Source: CAYZJB01 sp964602985
GTDB taxonomy: Bacteria > CLD3 > SB21
Direction: 5' to 3'
Length of the DNA stretch: 64,000 nt
NCBI GenBank assembly: GCA_964602985.1
Contig: CAZRTJ010000005.1
Coordinates: forward strand, 62,001 to 126,000
Shown: one piece after another, positions 8,695 through 16,890 of the stretch
How positions within the stretch are numbered: position 1 is the stretch's first letter
Layout of the letters: each line of letters starts with the position of its first letter
The notes under the pieces: model-generated
Told to the model about the DNA's origin: nothing
Database searches by the model: none
What the model saw: only the letters and a program-made list of their open reading frames with translations
Position numbers and translations under genes: made by a program

Positions 8695-9057
8695 TCAGTT
8701 TTCTCTCAGACTGTCCTCAACCACCCACTGGATCAGGAGTTCCAGTTTCGTCGCATCGCTGGCCCACGAAGAATGGCCGGACTGGATCTTCGTGATGATC
8801 AGGCTATTGGCATCTCCCGGAATCGCATTGGGCGTCGCGTCGGATCCGTTGCCGAGAACGCCGGCATAGGTGGCCAGGCTGTAATTGCCCGACGGACTTG
8901 TTGAACCATGACACGTGATGCACGAGGCGTCAAACATTGGCTTCATGTCGGCTGTATAGGAGAGCGTCTCCGGCGACGTGAACGACGGCGTGATTCCGCG
9001 TCGTTCACTGCACGAAAGCAACAGGCCGACGATGACGATCGCGAATAGCTTATTCAT
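8695..9057 (-). CDS. Monohaem c-type cytochrome lipoprotein
   Basis: The 120-residue product starts with MNKLFAIVIVGLLLSCS, a lipoprotein signal with Cys16 as the likely lipidated residue. It has one haem attachment site, CITCH, within MFDASCITCHGSTSPSG, and a later LITKIQSGHSSWAS segment that could supply the distal ligand. The size and arrangement resemble small envelope cytochrome c domains (Planctomycete-cytochrome-C-like). ATG 9057 overlaps the TGA of the 12-haem cytochrome as ATGA, so the two are translationally coupled. It is likely an envelope-anchored electron carrier for that complex. Confidence 0.88.
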   Translation of the reverse strand: MNKLFAIVIVGLLLSCSERRGITPSFTSPETLSYTADMKPMFDASCITCHGSTSPSGNYSLATYAGVLGNGSDATPNAIPGDANSLIITKIQSGHSSWASDATKLELLIQWVVEDSLREN

Positions 9058-10130
9058 TTCAGTCCGCCTTTCGTCGTATGGCACTGCAGACAGGTCACAT
9101 CCTCCTGTGCCGATGCATGACAGACTACGCATGCTTCCATGTCCTTCTTTGCCAGCGATGCATGGAATCCCCCGCCCGCGCCGACAAATCCTGCGACATT
9201 GTGCCACGCAGGCCGCGTCGCCTTGCCGCTGCCGCTGTGACACGTCACGCAAAACGTCTCCGCTTCGTGACAACTCTGACAATCCTGCGTCTTCGCTTTG
9301 AAGTCAAAACGATGCGTCACCATATAATCCAGCGCATGCACATTCTGACCGATCTGGCCTGACCCTGTGCCCAATGCCGAGCTTCCGCGCGATGCCTCCC
9401 ATTCATTCGCCTTCTTCATGCGGCTGATCTGTCCGCCTTCATGACATTCCTGACAACTGCTTTGCGTATGACACATCAGGCAGTTGGCGTCGCTGGATGA
9501 CGCAACGATCTGTTTGTGCGTTCGCACAAACCCCGGCTCGTGATCAGCGGGACGAATGAACCGAACGTCCGTATGACACGTCTCGCACTGGTCGGATGCT
9601 TTTGCGCCGTTGTGGCAGCCCGTGCACGTCTCCATGGGCGGCAGAGTCCGGACATTGGTATAATCCTTTTTCGCGATATCAACGTGACACGTCACACAGG
9701 CAATCTTGAGCTCGCCGATGTGTTCCTGGTGGTCGAAAACAAGTTCTCGTTTCGGATTCTCGAAAGATGAATACGGTTCACCCGGCTCGACGTGGCAAAC
9801 CGAACATTCGGTCTTCTTCTGATCGTGGCATTCGTAGCACTGTGTCATCTTCCCAAGGTTGTTGTCCGAGGAGCGGGTGCTCGCCTGGATGGATGCATGG
9901 CAGCTTTCGCAGTCCGCGCCGGTTTCCGCATGGAATTGATGGCTGTGCTTGATCAGGCTCGTCCGATCTTGTTCTTTGTAAATGTCCGCGTACCGGCGTC
10001 CGAGCTTCCCCCCGACGTCGACAGATCGCAAAGGCAGTTTCGATGCCCCGACACGGGGCGCCCACCAGATCGAGCTGACTGCAAACATCAGCGTGATCAG
10101 AAGAAGTGGAATCCATCTACTCGTTTTCAT
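9054..10130 (-). CDS. Dodecahaem c-type cytochrome, exported
   Basis: The 358-residue protein has an N-terminal signal sequence (MKTSRWIPLLLITLMFAVSS). It carries twelve CXXCH sites in this order: CESCH, CYECH, CSVCH, CVTCH, CTGCH, CETCH, CLMCH, CQECH, CQSCH, CVTCH, CVVCH and CLQCH. That is one haem per 30 residues, a density expected of a wire-like periplasmic multihaem protein. Additional HxxH patterns (HSHQFH, FDHQEH) could give distal histidines. It starts 3 bp after the beta-barrel gene and overlaps the monohaem lipoprotein, so all three are one operon. The arrangement resembles porin-cytochrome conduits, though sequence relationship to MtrA or OmaB is not established here. Confidence 0.93.
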   Translation of the reverse strand: MKTSRWIPLLLITLMFAVSSIWWAPRVGASKLPLRSVDVGGKLGRRYADIYKEQDRTSLIKHSHQFHAETGADCESCHASIQASTRSSDNNLGKMTQCYECHDQKKTECSVCHVEPGEPYSSFENPKRELVFDHQEHIGELKIACVTCHVDIAKKDYTNVRTLPPMETCTGCHNGAKASDQCETCHTDVRFIRPADHEPGFVRTHKQIVASSSDANCLMCHTQSSCQECHEGGQISRMKKANEWEASRGSSALGTGSGQIGQNVHALDYMVTHRFDFKAKTQDCQSCHEAETFCVTCHSGSGKATRPAWHNVAGFVGAGGGFHASLAKKDMEACVVCHASAQEDVTCLQCHTTKGGLK

Positions 10131-10133
10131 AGG

Positions 10134-11498
10134 CTACCACCGGTTGAATATCCAATAATTGGCGCGGACAAACAGTCTCCAATCGGCCTTTTGCCCGCCA
10201 TACACAGGAGAACTTTTCAAATTCTGACTCAAATACTGTCCCTCGGCATCCACCGCCACGGAACGTGTCACTTGCACCTGTGTCCGCAGGACCCCTGTCA
10301 GGCTGGTGTTCACGTTGTCCAGGACCTGCCGGGAAATTGGATCGACGACCATGGTCGAAGTAATATCATCCCCCAACTCAAACGTGTAATACGACAACGA
10401 GCCGGTCACCCCAATCCTGGACGTCACCGGATGATAGGCCGACAAGGCAAACCCGCTCATCGTTCCGCCGTATCCGAGACGCCGCATGTAGTGGGCGCTC
10501 ACCCGATCGTACGACACAAAACCGCCCCAACGCCACGCATCTTTCAGTTTGTAAAACACATTGGCGTATTCGACGCCGGCCGTCCAGTGATGATCGATAC
10601 GGTACGACGCGCGCATCCAGATTTCCTGATTCGCCTCTGCATCGCCAAAGGCGCCAAAGATCGTGCTCTCGAAAACCCTGGGTCGACGATAGGCATATAG
10701 AACCGACACGTCCAGCTCCGGCGTAATGTGAGTCTGAATATCAGTGGACATTTTCTGAACTTCGCTTTGCAGAAAATCGTAGTCGACATGAGCATACCAA
10801 TTCACGTACTTCGTAAACGCACGATGGACGTCCAGTGACGCCAATCGCTCTTCCAGATCGGGCCGCAGGACCAGACTGTCACCGCCTGATGCGGATTCGG
10901 TAAGATAAAACGGCCCATCCCGATGTTTGTCGATGAACGATACCGCGGCATTCGTTTGACCCCACGCGGACGTGTACACTTTGCCTCCCCATGCGCGTCG
11001 CTCAAACGGCTTCAGAATCCCGACGTGGCCGTCTGCCGATGGCAACGAGCCGAAGAAGGCCATCATGCTGACCGAGGATGGCTGTACAAACTCGACGCGG
11101 ATCGCATCCGCATTCACGGACCGGGCGCTGGTGAAAATGTGTTGACGTCCCAGTCGAATATCCCACCGCCGGTCGTTCTGCACCGATCGTGCCCAGCGAG
11201 CATACAAATTATACACGCGATAGTCGGGATTTTCCCCTGCTTCCGCTCCCAAATCGACCATCCCGCGGACATAGCCATGGACGGACAGCGACGGCATGAC
11301 CACTTCACGTGCATCAAATACAATCGACTGAAATGCCCGCAGGCTCCTGGCGGATTCGTACGTCGAGTCTACGAATTGGTTTTCCCAGGCGTAGAACGAC
11401 GTCGACGTGCGAAGCGACAGCGATTGCGCAGAGAGATCATGAACGACCAGCAAGATCAAGGAGCAGCAGATGATCCATGGAAAGGTTCGGTTCTGCAT
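10134..11498 (-). CDS. Outer-membrane beta-barrel protein, porin-like
   Basis: The 454-residue protein has a cleavable signal peptide ending LSAQ. It consists of many alternating amphipathic strands rich in Tyr, Trp and Arg, for example YVNWYAHVDYDF, QEIWMRASYRID and GFALSAYHPVTS. It ends in an aromatic C-terminal strand (YWIFNRW), a typical outer-membrane assembly signal. Arg-rich strands such as WDIRLGRQHIF resemble alginate-export/porin-like barrels. It is first in an operon with the 12-haem cytochrome (3-bp gap). It may be the sheath or pore for that cytochrome, or it may simply be a substrate porin. No MtrB CXXC motif is seen. Confidence 0.85.
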   Translation of the reverse strand: MQNRTFPWIICCSLILLVVHDLSAQSLSLRTSTSFYAWENQFVDSTYESARSLRAFQSIVFDAREVVMPSLSVHGYVRGMVDLGAEAGENPDYRVYNLYARWARSVQNDRRWDIRLGRQHIFTSARSVNADAIRVEFVQPSSVSMMAFFGSLPSADGHVGILKPFERRAWGGKVYTSAWGQTNAAVSFIDKHRDGPFYLTESASGGDSLVLRPDLEERLASLDVHRAFTKYVNWYAHVDYDFLQSEVQKMSTDIQTHITPELDVSVLYAYRRPRVFESTIFGAFGDAEANQEIWMRASYRIDHHWTAGVEYANVFYKLKDAWRWGGFVSYDRVSAHYMRRLGYGGTMSGFALSAYHPVTSRIGVTGSLSYYTFELGDDITSTMVVDPISRQVLDNVNTSLTGVLRTQVQVTRSVAVDAEGQYLSQNLKSSPVYGGQKADWRLFVRANYWIFNRW

Positions 11499-11518
11499 AG
11501 TGTTACCTGTAGTAAGAA

Positions 11519-11541
11519 GGGCGCCTCAGCATAAGGCGCCC
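11519..11541 (-). terminator. Intrinsic terminator after the hexahaem lipoprotein gene
   Basis: A perfect eight-base-pair stem (GGGCGCCT / AGGCGCCC) with a seven-base loop is followed on the minus strand by TTCTTACT. It lies 20 bp beyond the hexahaem gene stop and 21 bp before the barrel gene start, so it separates two transcription units. Confidence 0.7.
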
Positions 11542-11560
11542 CATGACAAAAAGCAAGCCT

Positions 11561-12922
11561 CTACAAAGGACGGGCACCGGTCGGTGTCACTCCAAACGCC
11601 TCAATCGAATCGAAAATCAACTGAGCCGCATATTTGTAGTTGTGGTATCCGTACCCCTTGGATCGAACGACCAGGAAATAATTATACAGCGCACCAGCCC
11701 GGTCTTTGGACAATTGAACCGAGATGCTGGAACTCGTCCACTTACCGGTCGTCGAATTGAAGGTAGCTGTTCGCTGCACACGGACCGCGTCGTGATAGAT
11801 ATTTGCAAAACGGGTGGTCGCGTTCGAACTCAAGACCGGATCTGATGATGAGGCCAGCGAATCCAGCACATATTCCGTCGGTGCGTCCACCTGGCTCAGC
11901 AGACCGGCGGTCGCAGGACCCGTGCTGTCGGGATCAAACGTGTTCAGAATATCCTGCAACTGCTTCAACAGCGTCTCGAGATTGGCCACTGAAGCAGACT
12001 GGATGGAACTGATATCTGTGGCGCCTGTATGGCATCCGGACACGGCACACGACGCGACTTTTGGAGAAAAATCATGGTTCCCGTAATTGCCGTTTTCGGT
12101 GATTCCCGGCATATGACAGGTCACACACGCCTTGTTCAGAGCCGCCACGTGCGTCGAATTGGAATAGGTTTCGCCTGTGAACTCATATCCGCCTTCACCG
12201 GAATACAAGTCCGCGCCCGGGCCTTCATGTGGACCCCAGTGACGCGATGTCAGTGACACGTTCGTCGTCTTGATAAAATCCGTGACATCCTTACGGGATT
12301 TATGGCACATCATGCAGGTATTACCTGTCCCGTAATTGGGCATTTGAGTCCCCGTCGCCGAGGCCGTCGTCGCGCTCTTTTCAATATAAATGCCCTGCGT
12401 GGTAGACGTGCGAAGTGGATAATTGCCCGGCACATAGATCGAAGTCACGTGCTGGTTTGTCGAATCGGTCTTGGGTTCGTGACAGGTCAGACACTGGATT
12501 TGTGCAAAGTTGGCATTGCCGTCGTACCCCGCTTCATAGATTTTGTTGTCCCCGGTGTTCTTATACAGGATTTGACCCAGAAGAACATTCGCCACTGTGC
12601 CCCCGGAATTTGAAACCGCTCCATCCAGCCGAGAAGCGAGGGCATCCTTGGCATGACACATTCCACAGGACCGGCCGGTGTTGTTCGTAAATGTCTCCTG
12701 CTCTTCGGTCAGCAGGATCTCCGCAAAATGAGACGAATTGCTGTACTGTTCCCATATGCCGCCGCTGTTATGACAGGGAGCCAAACATGCATTGGCATTG
12801 ACGCCGTCGATACCGTCTTCGCCATTCGTTCCGGCCGGACCGCGTGGCCCTTCGCAGGACAATAACGACACGGCAAAGAGGGTGACAAACAGATTAATGA
12901 ATTTCAGAAGAGATCTATTCAT
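11561..12922 (-). CDS. Hexahaem c-type cytochrome lipoprotein with collagen-like N-terminal linker
   Basis: The 453-residue product has a lipoprotein signal with Cys23 in LLSCEGPRG. It is followed directly by about six G-x-y triplets (residues 25-42, GPRGPAGTNGEDGIDG), a collagen-like stalk. Haem sites follow: a CX3CH site (CLAPCH, residues 46-51), CGMCH, CLTCH, CMMCH, CVTCH and a CX4CH site (CAVSGCH). The C-terminal third has no haem motif and resembles the ammonia-forming or octahaem cytochrome tail (DAVRVQRTATFN, YHNYKYAAQLI). The start ATG 12922 has AAGGAGG upstream. It may be a surface-exposed terminal reductase or electron acceptor protein; the function is inferred. Confidence 0.88.
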   Translation of the reverse strand: MNRSLLKFINLFVTLFAVSLLSCEGPRGPAGTNGEDGIDGVNANACLAPCHNSGGIWEQYSNSSHFAEILLTEEQETFTNNTGRSCGMCHAKDALASRLDGAVSNSGGTVANVLLGQILYKNTGDNKIYEAGYDGNANFAQIQCLTCHEPKTDSTNQHVTSIYVPGNYPLRTSTTQGIYIEKSATTASATGTQMPNYGTGNTCMMCHKSRKDVTDFIKTTNVSLTSRHWGPHEGPGADLYSGEGGYEFTGETYSNSTHVAALNKACVTCHMPGITENGNYGNHDFSPKVASCAVSGCHTGATDISSIQSASVANLETLLKQLQDILNTFDPDSTGPATAGLLSQVDAPTEYVLDSLASSSDPVLSSNATTRFANIYHDAVRVQRTATFNSTTGKWTSSSISVQLSKDRAGALYNYFLVVRSKGYGYHNYKYAAQLIFDSIEAFGVTPTGARPL

Positions 12923-12998
12923 GACATCCGCCTCCTTTCGGGTGGGTTGATTACGAATTATCTATGACAAGTGTAACCGATTCGATTTTACAAAGAAA

Positions 12999-13010
12999 TG
13001 ACAATCGTCA
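12999..13010. promoter_or_regulatory. Candidate regulator dyad (near-palindrome), copy 1
   Basis: TGACAATCGTCA is a near-perfect inverted repeat 77-88 bp upstream of the hexahaem gene start. Together with the preceding AAGAAA it matches, in 17 of 18 positions, a site upstream of the c554-like gene at 13858-13875. A Crp/Fnr-type or other dimeric regulator is plausible; the cognate protein is not in the window. Confidence 0.45.
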
Positions 13011-13114
13011 AGGCCAAATATGATTGAATACCGGGAGGGGTTTGGGACGCTATTTGGTCATACGGACAGCCCTCCCAGACACACCATACCAGTTTCTGAT
13101 AACCGGTCCCTGGA

Positions 13115-13140
13115 AGGACGGTTCGTAAAGAAACCGTCCT
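13115..13140. terminator. Strong hairpin without T tract, downstream of the c554-like gene
   Basis: AGGACGGTT and AACCGTCCT form a perfect nine-base-pair stem around an eight-base loop. It lies 35 bp beyond the c554-like gene stop. Neither strand has a following run of T, so it may be an RNA-processing or stability element, or a factor-assisted terminator, and not a classical intrinsic terminator. Confidence 0.45.
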
Positions 13141-13160
13141 CCATCTGGATTCGACTAATT

Positions 13161-13180
13161 TACCCTATTTTACCCTATTT
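13161..13180. repeat. Two-copy 10-bp tandem repeat overlapping the c554-like gene stop
   Basis: TACCCTATTT occurs twice in direct succession. On the minus strand the stop codon of the tetrahaem cytochrome lies inside it. Its function is unknown and it may be a simple slippage duplication. Confidence 0.6.
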
Positions 13181-13735
13181 GGGTCGAGGGTGACTGATGA
13201 GGGAATGCATTTCTGAGTAGGTAAATGGCTTGTAAGTCGGAGATTCCTCATTATGACACGTCTTACAACGCGCTTCATCGGGCTTGATCAGGCCGACCGA
13301 TTCGCCCGGAGTTTTGCCGTCTGTTATGGCTTGCATGACTTCCTTCGTCCAGTAATCACCTCCAGCGCCATGGCAGGACTCGCAGCTGACGCCGTCTTCC
13401 TTGCGGTATTTCTCCGTGTAAAACTTGGCGTCTAGCCCAGCACCGTCGATGTGACACTTCAGACAGGCCAACTCCGTTTGAGGATTGCCCAGTCCCTTGG
13501 CAGTTGCAATTTCCTTTGCCTTGTCGCTTCCAAGCGTCTCGAAGGCTTGCGCATGCTTGCTTTCTTTCCAGGATTTGTATTGTGCACCCTTCTTGGGAGA
13601 CATGTGACACGGCTTGCATTTATCGGCTCCGACATAGGCGTGCTCGTTGGGATCGGTCCATTCAAGTTCAGCATAGTCTTTGACGTTCCACGAAACAAGA
13701 AATCCCACGATCATGGCGAGTATCAGCGTTTTCAT
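13175..13735 (-). CDS. Tetrahaem cytochrome c554-like protein
   Basis: The product is 186 residues with an N-terminal signal sequence (MKTLILAMIVGFLVSWNV). Four haem sites are visible: CKPCH (in YVGADKCKPCHMSPKKG), CLKCH, CESCH and CKTCH. The segments YKSWKESKHAQAFETL and GVSCESCHGAGGDYW are typical of the cytochrome c554/c-prime family (Cytochrome_C554), which shuttles electrons in the periplasm. ATG 13735 is preceded by AAAGGAG. The open frame upstream of this has no homology. It is first in the minus-strand cytochrome cluster and has its own upstream dyad at 13864. Confidence 0.93.
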   Translation of the reverse strand: MKTLILAMIVGFLVSWNVKDYAELEWTDPNEHAYVGADKCKPCHMSPKKGAQYKSWKESKHAQAFETLGSDKAKEIATAKGLGNPQTELACLKCHIDGAGLDAKFYTEKYRKEDGVSCESCHGAGGDYWTKEVMQAITDGKTPGESVGLIKPDEARCKTCHNEESPTYKPFTYSEMHSLISHPRPK

Positions 13736-14080
13736 AATGTGACTCCTTTGTTGCAGTCCCAAGCACCGCGGCCTCCAACAAACGTACAGCTCCGTTGGAG
13801 GCAAAACAATGATGATTTTCCGCCTTCCAATTCCACAATACGGCCAGCCCCTTCGACAAGAAATGACGATCGTCAGTGATAAGAACATCGTCAGAGGAAG
13901 CTTGCCCACGCGAGACCGGAAGCCGCTTCGCGTCCAGGGCCCCTCTCATCCCGTCACGCCACGGAAGTCCTGGGTTGTCTCAAAGGCGGTTGCTATTCTG
14001 CTCCCTCGCGTGTAAGTTATTATCGAAATTTCGTGGTTCATCGGACGTTATATTATCGCATTGAACATGAAAGGAATGCA
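13736..14080. other. 345-bp divergent intergenic region
   Basis: This separates the minus-strand cytochrome cluster from the plus-strand ClpX-like operon. No coding sequence or RNA gene is recognised. It contains the palindrome at 13864-13875 and a TATATT element at 14049-14054 that could be a -10 box for the ClpX-like gene, without a clear -35. Confidence 0.6.
13864..13875. promoter_or_regulatory. Candidate regulator palindrome, copy 2
   Basis: TGACGATCGTCA is a perfect 12-bp palindrome 129-140 bp upstream of the c554-like start. The flanking AAGAAA is also shared with the site at 12993-13010, which precedes the hexahaem gene. The repetition at two cytochrome promoters suggests common control. 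Confidence 0.5.
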
Positions 14081-15589
14081 GTGAATATCTCCTCGCATAC
14101 CAATACGGACCAGTTCAAGAAGGAATTTGAAGAATTCCTCAAGCAGAAATACGCCCAGCCGGATCCGGAACAGGATACCAGCGGAAGCAAGGCCGGTGTG
14201 AAGGGAACACAGGACCAGACTCCGGCCGATTTCGATCTGAAGCCGGAAGAACTCGAAGCATATTTGAATCAGTATGTCGAGTGCCAGCAGGAAGCGATTG
14301 AAATCATCGCCACGAAAATCGCTACGCACTACAACCGGATGAAACTCGAAGACACGCTCACCGACGAGCAAAAACTGGTCGGCAACATCAAGAGCAATGT
14401 CCTCCTGATCGGACCGACCGGCGTGGGCAAGACGTATATCGTCAAACTGATTGCCAAGAAGATCGGCGTGCCCTTCGTCAAAGGAGACGCGACAAAATTC
14501 AGCGAGACCGGCTACGTGGGCGGCGATGTCGAGGACCTGATCCGTGAACTCGTCAAGGAAGCCGACGGCGATATCAAACGCGCGGAATACGGCATCGTCT
14601 ATCTGGACGAAATTGACAAGATCGCCTCCTCGACAAACAATCGCGGGCTCGATGTGTCCCGATCCGGCGTCCAGCGAAACCTCCTCAAACTGATGGAGGA
14701 GTCGGAAGTCGATCTGCGTGTCCCTCACGACATGGCCTCGCAGATGGAAGCCGCGATGGAAGCACAACGTACTGGAAAAGTCCAGCGCAAGAAGGTCAAC
14801 ACGAAAAACATCCTGTTCGTCGTGAGCGGCGCGTTCTCGGGTCTGGAAGATATTATCTCCCGACGCCTCAATCAAAAGCGGATCGGCTTCGGTGCGCAGC
14901 ATGTCTCCGCATCGAAAGTTTCCAAGGCCGAGGTATTCAAATCCGTCACGACCGAAGATCTCGTCGAATACGGATTCGAATCCGAGTTCGTCGGTCGATT
15001 ACCGGTCGTCGCCAACCTCAATGAATTGACCATCGACGCCCTGTTCAACATTCTGAAAAACCCGAACAGTTCCGTAACCCTCAGCAAGAAACGCGACTTC
15101 GAGGCGTACGGAATTCAAATCGAATTTGACGACGACGCTCTGCAACTGCTGGCCGAGCGTGCCTACCAACAGAAAACGGGAGCGCGCGGCCTGGTCAACA
15201 TCCTGGAAAACGTTCTCATCAAGTTTGAAAAGAAATTGCCGTCTACATCGATTCGGACGTTCCGCGTCACGCGGGCCGTGGTCGAGAATCCGGAATCAGA
15301 ACTGCGCGTCGTACTGGCCGAAGGAGCCATCCGAGCCTTCCAGCGTACGTTTCTGGAACAGCATGGGATCGTTCTGGAATTTCCGGATACCGCGCTGACA
15401 CGCCTGACGCAGCAGGCTGAGCGCGAACACCGCGCGGTCGATCAACTGCTTCACCAGCTGTTCAAAGACTATGAATATGGCCTCAAACTGGCGGGTGTTT
15501 CGACCTTCCGCGTGTCCGAAGAAGTTGTGGAAGATCCGAGGAAATACCTCGATGCACTCGTCAAGAACTCGTACGCAAACAAATCCTGA
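14081..15589 (+). CDS. ClpX-like AAA+ unfoldase lacking the zinc-binding domain
   Basis: This 502-residue AAA+ ATPase is related to ClpX. It has Walker A GPTGVGKT, Walker B GIVYLDEIDKIAS, sensor-like VVSGAFSGLEDI and an IGF-type loop (QKRIGFGAQH), which in ClpX docks to ClpP. The N-terminal C4 zinc domain used by ClpX for adaptor and substrate binding is absent and is replaced by a charged segment (FKKEFEEFLKQKY). A C-terminal extension of about 70 residues beyond the usual end repeats a small-domain-like pattern. I chose GTG 14081, which has AAAGGA five bases upstream, over the in-frame GTG at 14033. It is followed after 2 bp by a thiolase. Confidence 0.9.
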   Translation: MNISSHTNTDQFKKEFEEFLKQKYAQPDPEQDTSGSKAGVKGTQDQTPADFDLKPEELEAYLNQYVECQQEAIEIIATKIATHYNRMKLEDTLTDEQKLVGNIKSNVLLIGPTGVGKTYIVKLIAKKIGVPFVKGDATKFSETGYVGGDVEDLIRELVKEADGDIKRAEYGIVYLDEIDKIASSTNNRGLDVSRSGVQRNLLKLMEESEVDLRVPHDMASQMEAAMEAQRTGKVQRKKVNTKNILFVVSGAFSGLEDIISRRLNQKRIGFGAQHVSASKVSKAEVFKSVTTEDLVEYGFESEFVGRLPVVANLNELTIDALFNILKNPNSSVTLSKKRDFEAYGIQIEFDDDALQLLAERAYQQKTGARGLVNILENVLIKFEKKLPSTSIRTFRVTRAVVENPESELRVVLAEGAIRAFQRTFLEQHGIVLEFPDTALTRLTQQAEREHRAVDQLLHQLFKDYEYGLKLAGVSTFRVSEEVVEDPRKYLDALVKNSYANKS

Positions 15590-15591
15590 CC

Positions 15592-16878
15592 ATGAAAAAA
15601 GTAGTTATCGTAGACGGAGTGCGAACACCTTACGTGAAAGCCGGCACGCTGTTTCAAAAACTGACGGCGATCGATCTCGGCAACCTGGCGATGAGAGAAC
15701 TCCTCAGCCGCACGGAACAACGGAGTGACGTAGTCGACGAAATCATCGTCGGCAATATCGCCCAGCCGCCCGAAGCGACCAATATCGCGCGGATTGTGGC
15801 GTTGGAGGCGGGCATCCCGAAAGACGTTCCTGCTTTTACCGTGCAACGCAATTGCGCATCCGGTATGCAGGCGATCGTCGATGCGTATCTGCGCATTCAA
15901 GCCGGACTCGCCGATACCATCATTGCGGGCGGCGTGGAATCGATGAGCAACATTCCCCTGCTGTTTCAACAAGCCTTCACCGACAAGTTCGCGGAGGTGT
16001 ACAAAGCCCGATCGTTTGGACAGAAATTGGGCGCCTTGAGTAAGATCAAACTGCGCGACCTCAAACCCGTCATTGGTCTCCAGGTCGGGCTGACCGACGG
16101 ATTTTGCGGTCTCAACATGGGTGAAACGGCAGAGGTGCTTGCCAAAGAATTCAGCGTCACGCGCGCAGAGCAGGATGAACTAGCGTTGATGAGCCACCAG
16201 CGCGCCGCCACGGCCACGGACAACGGCATTCTCAAACAGGAAATCGTCCCCGTTCAGCTCGGTGCGGACTTCAAAACCCTTGTGGACGAGGACAACGGCA
16301 TTCGAAAGAATCAGACCATGGAGGCCCTTGGAAAACTTCGTCCGGTCTTTGATCGACGATACGGCACAGTCACAGCCGGCAATTCGTCCCAGATCACGGA
16401 CGGCGCGGCGTTTGTACTGGTGATGTCTGAGGAAAAAGCAAAATCTCTCGGGCTTCAGCCGCTGGGCGTGATCCGCGGATTCGGTTTTGCCGGTCTCGAT
16501 CCGGAGCGAATGGGGCTGGGTCCGGTTTTCAGTACGCCGATCGCGCTGAAGCAGGCCGGCCTGACGATGAAGGACATCCAGCGTATCGAGATGAATGAGG
16601 CGTTCGCCGCACAAGTGATCGCCAACGAACGGTGTTTCGCGTCCAAACAATTTGCAAACGAACAACTCGACCTGCCGGACGCCCTGGGCGAAATCGATCG
16701 GGGCATCCTGAATGTCAATGGCGGCGCGATTGCGCTGGGACATCCGGTCGGATCGTCCGCAACGCGTCTCGTCATTACACTACTGAAGGAATTGAAACGT
16801 CAGCAACTGCAGTTTGGTCTCGCGACGTTGTGCATCGGCGGTGGTCAGGGCGGCGCGATGGTTCTCGAACAAGCCTGA
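15592..16878 (+). CDS. Thiolase (acetyl-CoA C-acyltransferase)
   Basis: This enzyme cleaves 3-ketoacyl-CoA, or condenses acyl-CoAs, in fatty-acid metabolism. The 428 residues include the active-site cysteine block FTVQRNCASGMQAI (Cys near residue 90), the EMNEAFAAQVIA segment, NVNGGAIALGHPVGSS with the catalytic histidine, and the C-terminal cysteine block ATLCIGGGQGGAMV. The length is slightly above the 390-residue core, as in FadI/FadA-type long-chain thiolases. It lies 2 bp after the ClpX-like gene and 12 bp before the MoeZ-like gene. A second thiolase is at 35126. The chain-length preference cannot be read from sequence alone. Confidence 0.94.
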   Translation: MKKVVIVDGVRTPYVKAGTLFQKLTAIDLGNLAMRELLSRTEQRSDVVDEIIVGNIAQPPEATNIARIVALEAGIPKDVPAFTVQRNCASGMQAIVDAYLRIQAGLADTIIAGGVESMSNIPLLFQQAFTDKFAEVYKARSFGQKLGALSKIKLRDLKPVIGLQVGLTDGFCGLNMGETAEVLAKEFSVTRAEQDELALMSHQRAATATDNGILKQEIVPVQLGADFKTLVDEDNGIRKNQTMEALGKLRPVFDRRYGTVTAGNSSQITDGAAFVLVMSEEKAKSLGLQPLGVIRGFGFAGLDPERMGLGPVFSTPIALKQAGLTMKDIQRIEMNEAFAAQVIANERCFASKQFANEQLDLPDALGEIDRGILNVNGGAIALGHPVGSSATRLVITLLKELKRQQLQFGLATLCIGGGQGGAMVLEQA

Positions 16879-16890
16879 TCCCTTGCCACG

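Noticed and set aside
13033..13076. Inverted GGGAGGG / CCCTCCC pair
   Set aside because: The 30-base loop and lack of a T tract make a functional hairpin unlikely; probably chance.
14048..14902. Antisense reading frame opposite the ClpX-like gene
   Set aside because: The plus-strand frame has complete AAA+ motifs; the minus frame has none.
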